Under the pieces are notes generated by a model, which saw nothing but the letters and a program-made list of their open reading frames with translations, searched no databases and was not told the origin of the DNA. A stretch of DNA of 64,000 nt from Tupaia tana (Eukaryota; Chordata; Mammalia; Scandentia; Tupaiidae), in contig JAKSZU010000002.1 of assembly GCA_026018925.1 (NCBI GenBank), positions 156,605,400-156,669,399 on the forward strand, in the 5' to 3' direction. Position numbers and translations under genes: made by a program. How positions within the stretch are numbered: the stretch's first letter is position 1; every line of letters begins with the position of its first letter. Positions 54,121 through 63,960 of the stretch are shown one piece after another.

Positions 54121-54808
54121 AAAGGTATTATCTCTCTCTCTTTTTTTTTAAAGTCATTCAGTGGGTAACTGCAGTGGAGTTACAGTTTGGTTCTGGGGTG
54201 GGACAAGTAATCAAACGGAAAGAACGACACAAGAACGACACAATCCTCTTTGCTTTCTTTGTGTCAAAGGAAGAACACAGATATAAGGAAGGAAGTTACT
54301 GTAGAAGATGAAGGTCGTCAGAGAATCACACATGCAGGCAACCATCACTAAGAAAAAGTCATGAGTAGAGAAGAGCACAGACTTGACACCAAATGGAAGG
54401 CATGGCAGGGCGTGCTGTGGAGAGGTACGTGCAAAGTTCAAAGACGATTCTGGCATGAAACAGCCCAAGACTGGCTGGAGCCGTCTAGTTAGGAGGCTGT
54501 TGTGATAATATAGGTATGAGACAGATAAGGTCTGGATTAGAAATAAGGCCATGGAGGATGAAAAGGAATGATCTGGCAAGAATTTGTCACTGATTAGATT
54601 AAGAGGGGAGAGGTGAATAGACTAGGAGGAATCTGGGACGATTCCAAGATTTTAGGCTGTCAGAAGAGACTCAGAGAGTTGGGGAAAAAATGAGAAAGTC
54701 CGAAGGGGATCTGATAATGGACATTTGATTTTAGAAATTGGAGTTACCCAGCAGAAAGGAAAAAGTCAGGCCGGAGAGCTCAAAGAAAAGAGGGAGGGAA
54801 CTTCAAAA
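54121..54808. other. No gene; probable old dispersed repeat
   Basis: 54480-54780 (TTAGGAGGCTGTTGTGATAA, GATTCCAAGATTTTAGGCTG) resembles an ancient mammalian dispersed repeat that I cannot name with confidence. Confidence 0.45.
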
Positions 54809-54823
54809 AGTCAGGGAAAAGGG

Positions 54824-55090
54824 GGACCAGCAGTTAGCGTAATGGCTATGTCGCTGGACTCCCATGTAGTCGACTGAGGTTTGCGTCCTGGACCCGGTTG
54901 CTTAAAACTCACGCTGGGTGCGTGTGCGTGCATGCCCAAGATCCAGAGAGGAGAATGGAGGAGAAGGGATTGCAGCCTGGCCATCCCCCCTGGGTGGTGA
55001 TTTCTCCCTTTCTGTCTCTCTGTCTCTGTCTGTCTGGCAAGCACACGCGCCCTATAGCAAAAACCTCTCAAAAAAAAAAAAAAAAAAAAA
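54824..55090 (+). mobile_element. SINE family A1
   Basis: A box TAGCGTAATGG. AGTCAGGGAAAAGGG before and AGTCAGGGTAAAGGG after form the target duplication. Long A tail. Confidence 0.94.
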
Positions 55091-55103
55091 AAGTCAGGGT
55101 AAA

Positions 55104-55364
55104 GGGACCAGCTGTTGGAGTAATGGCTATGCCGCTGGACTCCCATGTAGTCAACTGCGATTCGAGTCCTGGATCCCATGGCTTAAACTCGCGCTGGGCA
55201 CATGTGCAGACATGCCCAAGATCCTGAGAGGGAAACAGAGGAGAAGGAATTGCAGCGTGGCCATCCCCCCTCAGGGGGAGGGGGGGTGATTTCTTACTTT
55301 CGGTTTCTCTGTCTCTTTCTGTTTTTCTGGTGCGTGCACATGGCAAAAACCTCTCCAAAAAAAA
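55104..55364 (+). mobile_element. SINE family A, tandem with preceding copy
   Basis: Lies immediately after the duplication of the preceding copy (GTCAGGGTAAAGGGACCAG) and has its own flank ATCAAGGAAAAA. More diverged, with a GGGGGAGGGGGGG block. Confidence 0.9.
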
Positions 55365-55557
55365 TCAAGGAAAAATGGAATTAAAGTACAAGTTAATTTT
55401 GGTGCAGAAAGCTTTTGAAATCCATGCATAGTTTTTTTCTAGTGTATACTTTCCATGATCTTTTCAAAGACCACCCTCTCATATGGGAGGATGTCACCCA
55501 CTTGAAAGTTTGTAGAGCTGAGGATTCAGGATTGACTTAAGAAAGAAATATCAATGC

Positions 55558-55664
55558 GGGAAGCAGTTGGTGGTAGAGCTGAGGATTCAGGTCAAATTAA
55601 AATAAATTGACTAAATAAAATTAAATAAATAAATAAATAAAAAAGTTATTCTTAAAAAAAAAAA
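55558..55664 (+). mobile_element. SINE family B remnant with captured flank sequence
   Basis: Bracketed by AAGAAAGAAATATCAATGC on both sides. Between them, GGGAAGCAGTTGGTGG is followed by GTAGAGCTGAGGATTCAGG, identical to the upstream flank at 55512-55530, and then by the family B end GTCAAATTAAAATAAA. Head and body are otherwise missing. Confidence 0.75.
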
Positions 55665-55683
55665 AAAAGAAAGAAATATCAAT

Positions 55684-56509
55684 GCAAGTTGAATAGAATT
55701 AAGTAACCCTTTAATCCTATTTTGGCCTCTAACTTTTCAGTAATTTGATACTATTTCATTTATTCCTCCCTCAAAAGTGGCCTTCATTTTCAGTGATGTG
55801 TGTAAGAATTGGTTGTTAGTGTGTGAACCATCTCTGAATGAATTATTGTGATAACCTTTATTGTTACACTAGCAAATCAGCTCTGTGTAGGACAAGATGA
55901 ACTGGTTTTCAATTTTAATATCCCTTGTTTCCTCAAGGAGATCAAAGATTATATCAACTGAAAATTCTCCATAAAGAAGATGTTCATTTTCTTCTGAATC
56001 AAGCTAGTCATTTTTTTTTCTCTTCTACAACAGAATTGGCTAATGTAAATAACATCTTTAATCAGTGTGAATAGGTAGCAGCCCAATCCACAATTCCTAA
56101 ATTGTGCTGTCTAGACAGTCTTTAAAAAGACAGGCATGTGATTTTTAAAATCCCTAGTGCCAGGCCAAACCAGAATCCTCGATTACCATAACCACTTCCC
56201 CTTTGTTAATTATTATACCAACACCTTGGGCAAAAACAATCATTGCAACTCAGTAATAAACCACAGCAAACAGATTAGGTGTCACCTTACTCACTGCAGA
56301 GAGGAGACCACACTGAGCAAATTCTGGGGTTGCTAAAAAGAGTGGATATTTAAAATCCCAGTCCTTAGTAGAAAGGAACAGAAGCTCAAATGCTGTGTCT
56401 GTGATGAGGCTTCCAGAGGACACCTGTCGTGTATTCTGTGGGGTGGCGTCAAAGGGCAAGTATTCGCTGACTTTTTTTTTTACATAATGGAATAACATGA
56501 GGTTCCAGT
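55684..56509. other. No gene; upstream flank
   Basis: About 0.8 kb with no recognised repeat or exon. Confidence 0.5.
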
Positions 56510-56718
56510 TTCCTTTTTTTTTTTTTTTTAAGAATTATTTTATTTAATTTCATTCATTGTCTTTATTTTATTTTACTTTATTTTATTTTATTTTATTTTA
56601 TTGAGGTTGACCAGAGAGAGACAGAGAGAGAGAAGGAAAGTGAGAATGCATGCTGCCAGGCCTGAGACTTGGACCGTGGTCAGCCACATGGGAGTCCAGC
56701 TATCTTAACCACCACCAC
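56510..56718 (-). mobile_element. SINE family B
   Basis: Tail with TTTTA repeats (56568-56602), B box GGTCCAAGTC on the minus strand. The head end is lost at a C/T run. Confidence 0.87.
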
Positions 56719-56930
56719 TCCCCCCCTTTTTTTTAACCAAAGAACTTGCGTGCTCGCTGGAGAGAAACAGACAGAGGGAGGGGAAACATGAGAAAGTACC
56801 TGTCATGGCAGATGGTCACACCTCAATCACTTCTCCATTTCCTTTTGGGATTTTGGGCAGGCCTATGAGTTCTTTAATCTGCTGGGTCTGGAACTCCAAT
56901 GGCCTTCACCACCACTCCACAGGCTGGGAC
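56719..56930 (-). mobile_element. SINE family A2, diverged
   Basis: GGAGAGAAACAGACAGAGGG, CTCAATCACTTCTCCATTTC, GGGATTTTGGGCAGGCC; part of head deleted. Confidence 0.75.
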
Positions 56931-57324
56931 CATCTTTAATTTGCTTCTTTCTTCCATTCCAGCTTTACAGTCCATGAAACATGGCTTCTTCAAGAGGTGA
57001 GATTGGGTTCTCTCATCCCAATCTTCCAAAACAATTTTCCATCTCCTTTCCTGTCCCTCTGAATTTCCCAATCAGATGTTTATTTCACTTATTATTTATC
57101 AGTTTGCTCGCTGTCCTCTCGCTCCCCCTCAGCCCTTACTTCCCTGATACTGACTTCTTATAATTTCCCAAATTTCTCTGACTTGAGAATAGTCCAATTG
57201 AATAGGGAAGAAAAAGATTTATGTAATAAAACATAGTCAAAGGAATATGTGTTGCCAAGAAATACATGAAAAGGGACCCAACATGCTTAGTAACCAGTAA
57301 AATACAAATTAAAACAACAGTGAG
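56931..57324. other. No gene; upstream flank
   Basis: No exon or repeat recognised. Confidence 0.5.
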
Positions 57325-57603
57325 GGGACCAGCAGTTAGCATAATGGCTATGTCGCTGGACTCCCACATAGTCGACTGAGGTTCGAGTCCCGGACCCAGT
57401 GGCTTAAATTTACGCCGGGCGTGTGTGCGTGTATGTGTGTGTGCCCAAGATTCCGAGAGGAGAATGGAGGAGAAGGGATTGCGGTGTGGCCATCACCCCT
57501 GGGGGGTGATTTCTCGCTTTCTGTCTCTCTGTCTCTGTCTGTCTGGCGAGCGCACGCGCCCTATAGCAAAAACCTCTCAAAAAAAAAAAAAAAAAAAAAA
57601 AAA
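57325..57603 (+). mobile_element. SINE family A1
   Basis: B box GGTTCGAGTCC, (GT) expansion at about 57419-57442, 27-A tail; AACAGTGAG / AACAATGAG flank. Confidence 0.95.
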
Positions 57604-57650
57604 CAATGAGACCAGCTATGGTGGCACAGTGGTAAAACAGTGCCTCATGA

Positions 57651-57892
57651 GAGACTAGCAGATGGCATAATGGTTACATAATGGTTACAACCCATGTGGT
57701 CAACTGCAGTTCAAGTCCCAGACCTAGTGGCTTGAAACTCATGCAGGGCACTGTGTGTGCGTGCCGAAAAACTCCAGAGGAGAATGGGGGGTAAGAGACT
57801 ATGGTGCAAACATTCCCCTGGGGACATCCCTCCTCGCTTTCTGTCTCTCTGTGAGCACACACACGCCTTATAGCAAAAAGGTCTCTCTCTTG
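57651..57892 (+). mobile_element. SINE family A nested in family C
   Basis: ACTAGCAGATGGCATAATGG head, with the A box and following bases duplicated (ATAATGGTTACATAATGGTT). B box GTTCAAGTCC. Confidence 0.9.
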
Positions 57893-58085
57893 GGTCGGCA
57901 GGTGGTGTGGTGGTTAAGGGCACTGGATTCCCACATGGCTGACCATGGTTCGAGTCCTGGACCTGGCGGCTTGCTTTCTCACTTTCTTTCTCTCTCTCTT
58001 TCATTCTGTCCCTCTCTGGTCAAATTCAAATAAATAAATATACAAATAAATAAAGTTAAATAAAAACTAATTCTCTAAAAAAATG
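57893..58085 (+). mobile_element. SINE family B nested in tail of family A
   Basis: GGTCGGCAGGTGGTGTGGTG head, B box GGTTCGAGTCC. GTCTCTCTCT occurs on both sides as target duplication. Confidence 0.9.
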
Positions 58086-58328
58086 TCTCTCTCTCTAAAA
58101 TCAGACAAACAAAAACCAGGGCCCTGTGTTGCTGAGGCTAAATAGGAAGGTCCCAGGTTGGTATCCCAAGGTCTCTTTGTGCATGCTGGACACACGTGAT
58201 TGTCCATGATCCCGGCTGTCTGAAGTTGGGGCAGGATTGCAGTGTGAAGACTCAGTTGTGGGGGGGGCGGGGATGTCTCTCTCTCTCTGTTTCTGTCATG
58301 GAAGAAAGAGAAACTAAACTTAAAAAAA

Positions 58329-58350
58329 AGCCTGGTGGCTTGCTTTCTCA

Positions 58351-58402
<52 letters not shown>

Positions 58403-58463
58403 GTCCCTCTCTGACCAAATTAAAATAAATGCATAAAGTTAAATAAAATAATTCTTAAAAAAA
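58329..58463 (+). mobile_element. SINE family B, head absent
   Basis: Begins at CCTGGTGGCTTGCTTTCTCA directly after the family C tail; no Pol III boxes. Pure CT run at about 58359-58394 and full family B end. Confidence 0.88.
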
Positions 58464-58639
58464 AGAAGAAACAAAAGGATTTGTATAACATTTCAGTCAT
58501 GTAACATTCACAAAACCTAGCAATACCAAACCACATTAATATTATATCATATGCTTACGATAAAAATGAAAGAAAAACAAAAAAAATAGCGATTTTGAAC
58601 TCAGGGAAGGGAACATGGTGAGAGTGATTCTGATCATGT

Positions 58640-58888
58640 TTTTTTTTTTTCTTTTAAGTTTGTTTTACTCATGATAGAACTCATGCCCATGACTAGATAG
58701 AAAGAAAGAAGCATCAAATCTCATCACACCCTGAACCCCTTTCCCCATCCCTCCAGCTGGTCGGGACCTTGGGCACACCCTTGAGCACACTGCAGCTTTT
58801 CAGGCTGGCCTGGGGATCTGAGCCTGCAGCTGGACATGGCTTCCAACACCGTAGTTCAGTTCAATACTGACTACACCACCAGACTGGG
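58640..58888 (-). mobile_element. SINE family C
   Basis: TTTACTCATGATAGAACTCA tail; CAGCTGGTCGGGACCTTGGG and CAGGCTGGCCTGGGGATCTG body; head at right. Confidence 0.82.
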
Positions 58889-58954
58889 CCATGTTCTATT
58901 TGTTGATGTTGGCTCTTTATTTGTTAAACTGTATGTGCATATTTTACACACCTG

Positions 58955-59030
58955 TGTGTATATATAGTATATATTTCTCTCTCTGCCCTTTCCCCCCCAC
59001 ACACATGCACACACATGCACACACACTTGC
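58955..59030 (+). repeat. Simple sequence (TG/TA and CA rich)
   Basis: GTGTGTATATATAGTATATA followed 30 bp on by imperfect ACACATGC repeats. Confidence 0.85.
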
Positions 59031-59130
59031 ACTTCCTGGAGCGTGAAGGATAACCAACACCTATCCCATCACCTGGAAAACACGCTTTAATGAAATAGCT
59101 GAAAAGCTTACTTAAAATTAACACATTTAG

Positions 59131-59366
59131 GGACCAGCAGTTAGCCTAATGGCTATGTCGCTGAACTCCCTCGTAGTCGACTGCAGTTCACGTCCTGGAC
59201 CCGGTGGCTTAAACTCACGCCGGGCGTGTGTGCGTGCGTGCCCAAGATCCTGAGAGGAGAATGGAGGAGAAGGGATTGCGGTGTGGCCATCCCCCCCAGG
59301 GGGGTGATTTCTCGCTTTCTATCTTTCTGTCTCTCTCTGTCTGTCTAGCGAGCGCACGCGCCCTAT

Positions 59367-59401
<35 letters not shown>

Positions 59402-59440
59402 AAAAAACAACTCTCAAAAAAAATAAATTAATTAAATTAA
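59131..59440 (+). mobile_element. SINE family A1 with long tail
   Basis: Direct repeat AAATTAACACATTTA on both sides. A box TAGCCTAATGG; 30-A run then AACTCTCAAAAAAAA, i.e. the A run is inserted before the last consensus bases. Confidence 0.95.
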
Positions 59441-59561
59441 ATTAAATTAACACATTTAGTGCTAATGCAAATGACGCACTAAAGGTTATTCTTTCAAAAA
59501 TAAACAAAAGTTTCCCTTGTTTACTACCTTGCAGATTTGGGGACACTTACCCAAATAAGTT

Positions 59562-59811
59562 TCTTTTTATCTTTTTTATAGGGCGCGTGCACTCACCAGA
59601 AAGACAGAGAGAGACAGAGAGACAGAACACAAGAAATCACCCCCCAGGGGGGATGGCCACACCTCAATCCCTTCTCCTCCATTCTCCTCTTGGGATCTTG
59701 GGCACACACGCACACGCGCCCGGCATGAGTTTAAACCACCGGGTTCGGGACTCGAACCATGGTCGCCTACATGGGAGTTCAGCGACATAGCCATTACGCT
59801 AACTGCTGTCC
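59562..59811 (-). mobile_element. SINE family A1
   Basis: CCAAATAAGTTT / CCAAATAAATTT flank. The normal GAGAGGTTTTTG end is missing, so the tail joins directly at ATAGGGCGCG. Confidence 0.93.
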
Positions 59812-59977
59812 CCCAAATAAATTTCAAATACAGTAATTCCCTAAAACAAAGCTATAGCCTTAAACTTGTTATCCTGTACCAGAACTTTCCAAAACCATAA
59901 CAAATTCTGCACGACAATAATCCTACATGACACCAGCCTATCTGGTTACCAAGTCATCTCAATTTTAAAATGACCCA

Positions 59978-60240
59978 TAGATGTAATGGCTCACACCGAA
60001 AAGCTGCTGTATTTCTCGGGCTGAGACCACGTGGCGAGCCCAGGTTTGAGTCCCAGTCCTACCTAATGGCAAGGAAGACTGAAGCAGGAAGATGGCAAGC
60101 TCCAGGCTGGCTGGCCTGGAAAAAATAGTGAGACTCTGTCTGAAAAGGAGCCGGGTGTGGTGGTGAGCCTGTGTCCCGAGCTGTAAGGTTGAGGCCAGAG
60201 AATCACAGTAATGAGACTGTTTAAAACAAAACAAAATAAA
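59978..60240 (+). mobile_element. tRNA-7SL chimeric SINE with two 7SL-like modules
   Basis: B-box-like GGTTTGAGTCCCAG at 60042-60055. Then GACTGAAGCAGGAAGATGGC and AGTGAGACTCTGTCTGAAAA, then a second module AGCCGGGTGTGGTGGTGAGC with GAGGCCAGAGAATCACAGTA, then AAACAAAACAAAATAAAATA. Both modules resemble 7SL/Alu monomers. Confidence 0.8.
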
Positions 60241-60615
60241 ATAAAGAAAAAAAAAAATAACAAAGCTGAGTGCTGTGGATGGTGGATGGGGTGCAGGGAA
60301 GGCCAGGCCCTGGAACTGCACTTTTCTGCTAGGTTTTGTAGTGCTCGCCTTCTGCTCACCTTACCCCTTCCTGCACGAATCAGCCACATCACTTCTAGGA
60401 CTTGCCCAGACATCAAATCCCAGATGGAACAAATTCCTCATTCATCCATTCGACGTTTATGAGCTCTCATTATAAACAGGGTCCTGGAGACTCAGAGGTG
60501 AATGAGAACAAGGTTCTTGTTAGATTGTAATGCTGGTTTGGTATGTGGGTATTTCTATGCACGGTCCTGTTTTTCTGTCTTTAAATATGTGTGCTCTTGT
60601 TACAACACTGTTACT
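60241..60615. other. No gene; upstream flank
   Basis: Includes a possible L2/MIR trace (CATTCGACGTTTATGAGCTC at about 60447). No exon seen. Confidence 0.4.
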
Positions 60616-60845
60616 TCTTTTGGTTTTTTGAGTTGTCAGAGAGCACATGTGATCTCCAGAGAGGAAGAGACAGAGAGAGAAAAGGGAGAAAGGAAGAAAG
60701 GGAGAAAGCACCCCCAATGAGAGGCGCGGCCACACTATGATCCCTTCTCCTCCATCTCTCCATCCCGCCGAGATTTGGGGCATGCACGCACAGTCACCTG
60801 GCATGTTTTCCAAGCCACAGTAAGCCATGTGGGAGCCACTTTCTT
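60616..60845 (-). mobile_element. SINE family A/A2, diverged
   Basis: GATCCCTTCTCCTCCATCTC and CATGCACGCACAGTCACCTG body. The B box region is deleted and the head ends at GTGGGAGCC. Confidence 0.8.
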
Positions 60846-61037
60846 TGCATAGCATTTAACAAAAGTGGGCTGAGGATCTGGACACCCCCTTCCACCCCAG
60901 TCTCCATTCATCTTGAACATATCCTGCTTTAAAGAAAAAAAGTTTGTAGAAACTAGACCAGTAGTTTTGCAAAAATATCTCACAATATGGTTTTAGATTT
61001 GTTCCTCATGATTACATTCAAATTAAAATTTGTGTTG

Positions 61038-61297
61038 AGGGCCCGGCTCCATGGACTAGTGATTAAGGGAACTGAATCCCACTTGACTGATCACAGTTCA
61101 AATCCTGGACCCTGCAGTTTGAGAAACACTGGACGTATGTACTTAGGGACCCCAGATCCCAACAGAATTGCAAAATGAAGAAGGAACAGAGGCAGGACCA
61201 CACTCCCTCGGGGGTCCTCCCCCTTTCCCTGTCTTTCTCTGTTTCCATTTCTCTCTAATGAGCACACATGCCCTCTGGCAACTAAAAAATAAACAAA
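61038..61297 (+). mobile_element. SINE family A2
   Basis: GGGCCCGGCTCCATGGACTA head, B box GTTCAAATCC, end GAGCACACATGCCCTCTGGC. Confidence 0.9.
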
Positions 61298-61434
61298 ATC
61301 TTGTCAAGAAAACTTAATAGTGAGGCTGACACCAAAAGATGTCAGTTTGATTTCATCATTGATGGCGCCATGCTTAATTACCTACAGTGGTGTCTCACAG
61401 ATGTATCTGATACTATTTAATAAGTATCTTTTTG

Positions 61435-61590
61435 AGGCCAGTGGGTGGTGTGGTGGTTAAGGAACTGGACTCCCACATGGCCAACCGTGGTTGGAGTCCT
61501 GTACCTGGCGACTTGTTTTCTCACATTCCCTCCCTCTCCCATCTCTCTCTGGTCAAAATTAAAGTAATAATAATAATAGATTAAATTAAA
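61435..61590 (+). mobile_element. SINE family B
   Basis: GAGGCCAGTGGGTGGTGTGG head. TAATAATAATAATAG in tail, which was then hit by the dimeric SINE. Confidence 0.9.
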
Positions 61591-61602
61591 TTAATAATTT
61601 TT

Positions 61603-61962
61603 TGGAGAGGTTTTTTATTTTTTTCGCTATAGGGCGCGTGCGCTCGCCAGAGAGACAGAGAGAGACATAGAGACAGAAAGCAAGAAATCACCCCCCAGGG
61701 GGGATGGCCACGCCGCAGTCCCTTCTCCTCCATTCTCCTCTCGGGATCTTGGGCACGCACGCACACGCACCCAGCGTTAGTTTTCAGCCACCGGGTCCGG
61801 GACGCGAACCACGGTCGACTATGTGGGAGTCCAGCAACATAGCCATTACACTAACTGCTGGTTCCCCCGGCATGAGTTTTAAGCCACTGGGTCCGGGGCG
61901 CGAACCACGGTCGACTACGTGGGAGTCCAACGACATAGCCATTATGCTAACTGCTGGTTCCC
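61603..61962 (-). mobile_element. Dimeric-head SINE of family A1
   Basis: One perfect 17-bp target duplication (61586-61602 and 61963-61979) encloses both a complete family A1 copy (61603-61864) and a second tRNA-like head (about 61866-61962). On the minus strand the order is head, head, body, tail. Each head keeps an A box (TAGCATAATGG; TAGTGTAATGG) and a B box. Confidence 0.93.
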
Positions 61963-61980
61963 TTAAATTAATAATTTTTA

Positions 61981-62141
61981 AAGAATTATTTCATTTTATT
62001 CATCATCATCATTACTTTAATTTGACCAGAGAGACAGAGAAGGGGGGGAGTAAGAAAGCAAACCACCAGGTTTGGGACTCGAACCATGGTTGACCATGTG
62101 GGAGTGCAGCACCTTAATTACCACACCACCTGCTGAGACCC
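61981..62141 (-). mobile_element. SINE family B
   Basis: Tail AAGAATTATTTCATTTTATT with TCATCATCATCA; B box GGTTCGAGTCC on the minus strand. Opposes the copy at 61435, tail to tail. Confidence 0.92.
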
Positions 62142-62225
62142 ATAAATAATTCATTTAAAAATCTAAAATAAGAAAGTATCTTTTCTTTGTAATGAATAGT
62201 TGTCTACACGGTGATTCTTCTTTTT

Positions 62226-62656
62226 CTTTTTTTTTTAAGGTTTTTGCCATATGGTGTGTGCACTTCCAGAAGAGAAACAAAGAGAGACACAGAGACAGAG
62301 AAAGTGAGAAATCACCCAAATCACCCCGGGGGAATGGCCACGCTACAATTGTCCTCTATTCTCCTCTCAGGATTTTGGGCATGTATACACACTCCTGGTG
62401 TGATTTTCTTTCTTTCTTTCTTTTTTCTAAAATAATAATTTACTTATTTAATTCGACCAGACAGAGAGAGAGAGAGAGAGGGAGAAAGGAAAAGTGAGAA
62501 AGCAAGCCACGAGGCCCAGAACTCGAACCACGATCAGCCATGTGGGAGTCCAACATCTTTAACCAAGTGTGATTTTCAAGCTGCTAGGTCTGGTGCTCCT
62601 GCCGCAGTCAACCGTGTCATATCCAGTGCCTTAACTACCACACTACCTGCTGGTCC
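62226..62656 (-). mobile_element. SINE family A split by a family B copy
   Basis: The body runs from 62226 to about 62408, interrupted, then the head occupies 62579-62656 (minus AGGACCAGCAGGTAGTGTGG). Extra ATCACCCAAATCACCCC duplication in body. Confidence 0.88.
62409..62566 (-). mobile_element. SINE family B nested, head truncated
   Basis: Direct repeat GTGTGATTTTC at 62398-62408 and 62568-62578. Right end stops at TCTTTAACCA so the first about 20 nt are absent. Confidence 0.9.
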
Positions 62657-62712
62657 TGGGCTGATTCTTTCAGACTGTGTAAGTATCTTTTTTATATATA
62701 TAAAATCTTTTA

Positions 62713-62937
62713 CTCAGTTGGGTCAACCTGGTTGTACAGCGATTAAGCACTATGCAGAGGAAGCTGGATCCCACATGGCTGACCAGGGTTTGAATCCTAG
62801 CCCTGGTTGCAAGATGCCAGGAGCATTTGTGTGTTCCCAGGATCCTAATGGGATGGAGAATAAAAGGAAAAAGGATTGTGAAGTGACTAGCGCTCTCTCT
62901 CTCTCTCTCTCCCCGTGTTTGCCCTCTAGCATTAAAA
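62713..62937 (+). mobile_element. SINE family A2
   Basis: AAAATCTTTTA flanks both sides. GATCCCACATGGCTGACCAG and (CT)n body; end TTGCCCTCTAGCATTAAAAC. Confidence 0.91.
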
Positions 62938-62949
62938 CAAAATCTTTTA

Positions 62950-63222
62950 GGGGCCACCAGGTGGTGTAATGGTTCAGGCACTGGATTCCCACATGGCTGA
63001 CTACCTACCATTTGAGTCATAGATCCAGTGACTTGAAAATCACCCTGGCGCACGTGCATGTGCGTGAATGCCCAGAATCCTGAGAGGAGAATAAAGGAGA
63101 AGGGATTGCAGTGAGGCCATCCGCCACGGGGGGGTGGGGGGGGGGTGGGGGGGTGGGGGGGTGATTTGTCACTGTCTTTTTCAATGGGGAGCTCATGCAT
63201 CCTATGACAAAAGGCAAAAAAA
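62950..63222 (+). mobile_element. SINE family A with expanded G block
   Basis: GGGGCCACCAGGTGGTGTAA head. The central block has expanded into a G-rich run at 63127-63162. Confidence 0.9.
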
Positions 63223-63330
63223 GTTCTTTTACACACTGATTTTGGCATCCATTGAAAATCCATAGTTGAATTAATTATTACATTGATGGTTACTAAATGG
63301 TTTGGTTTTTCTACATTTACGAGCCAGTTT

Positions 63331-63519
63331 TTTTTTTTTAATAATTATTTTATTTCACTTTATTTATTTATTTATTTTGATTTGACCAGAGGGAGACAGA
63401 GAGAGAGAGAGAGAGAGAGGAGGAAAGTGAGAAAGCAAGCCACCAGGTCCAGGACTTGAACCACAGTCGGCCATGTAGGAGTCCAGCACCTTTAACCACC
63501 ATGCTACCTGCTGGCCCCC
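63331..63519 (-). mobile_element. SINE family B
   Basis: Complete; head GGGGGCCAGCAGGTAGCATG and B box GGTTCAAGTCC on the minus strand. Confidence 0.93.
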
Positions 63520-63532
63520 AGCTTTTTTATAA

Positions 63533-63738
63533 AAGTTTATCTCTTGAGTAAGAGAAAGAGAGAGAGAGAGACATCCTTGACAGGGTCCCACCACACTGTA
63601 ATCTCTCCTCCCCCTCACCAACCCAGCCTTCTAGCCAGCGGGGATCATGCCCATTGTGTTCAGGTTGATCTGGGATGCAAACCTGGACCTCTCCTTGGCT
63701 CCAGTGCCCTCACTGCCTGTCCCACAGCAGCTGGGCTG
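63533..63738 (-). mobile_element. SINE family C
   Basis: TCTCTTGAGTAAGAGAAAGA tail region, CAGCCTTCTAGCCAGCGGGG body, head at right. Confidence 0.85.
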
Positions 63739-63804
63739 AGCTGGCATGTTTATGTAGATAAAATCTTTTTGTATTCCTTCCTGCCATTACTATTATTTTT
63801 TTAA

Positions 63805-63960
63805 TCCTTAGGAGATTGTGTCGGCTTAGACTGGTGGCTTAAACAATGGAAATTTATTTTCCCATAGTTCTAGAAAGTGGGGAGTCCAAGATCAAGGTGC
63901 CAGTGGATTTACTTCCTGGCAAGGGCTCTCTCCTGGCATGTAGATGCCTTTTTCTTGCTG
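63805..63960 (+). repeat. Old dispersed mammalian repeat, family unassigned
   Basis: GGCTTAAACAATGGAAATTT, ATAGTTCTAGAAAGTGGGGA and GTCCAAGATCAAGGTGCCAG follow a very common mammalian repeat motif. I do not know its name with certainty. Confidence 0.6.

Larger units (their letters stand above)
57611..58325 (+). mobile_element. SINE family C split by A and B copies
   Basis: The head ACCAGCTATGGTGGCACAGT ends near 57650. The body resumes at about 58112 (CAGGGCCCTGTGTTGCTGAG ... CATGATCCCGGCTGTCTGAA) to GAAGAAAGAGAAACTAAAC. Confidence 0.78.

Noticed and set aside
62670..63263. 197-codon minus-strand open frame
   Set aside because: It runs through two adjacent SINE copies (A2 and A) read antisense; shares peptides with many other SINEs.
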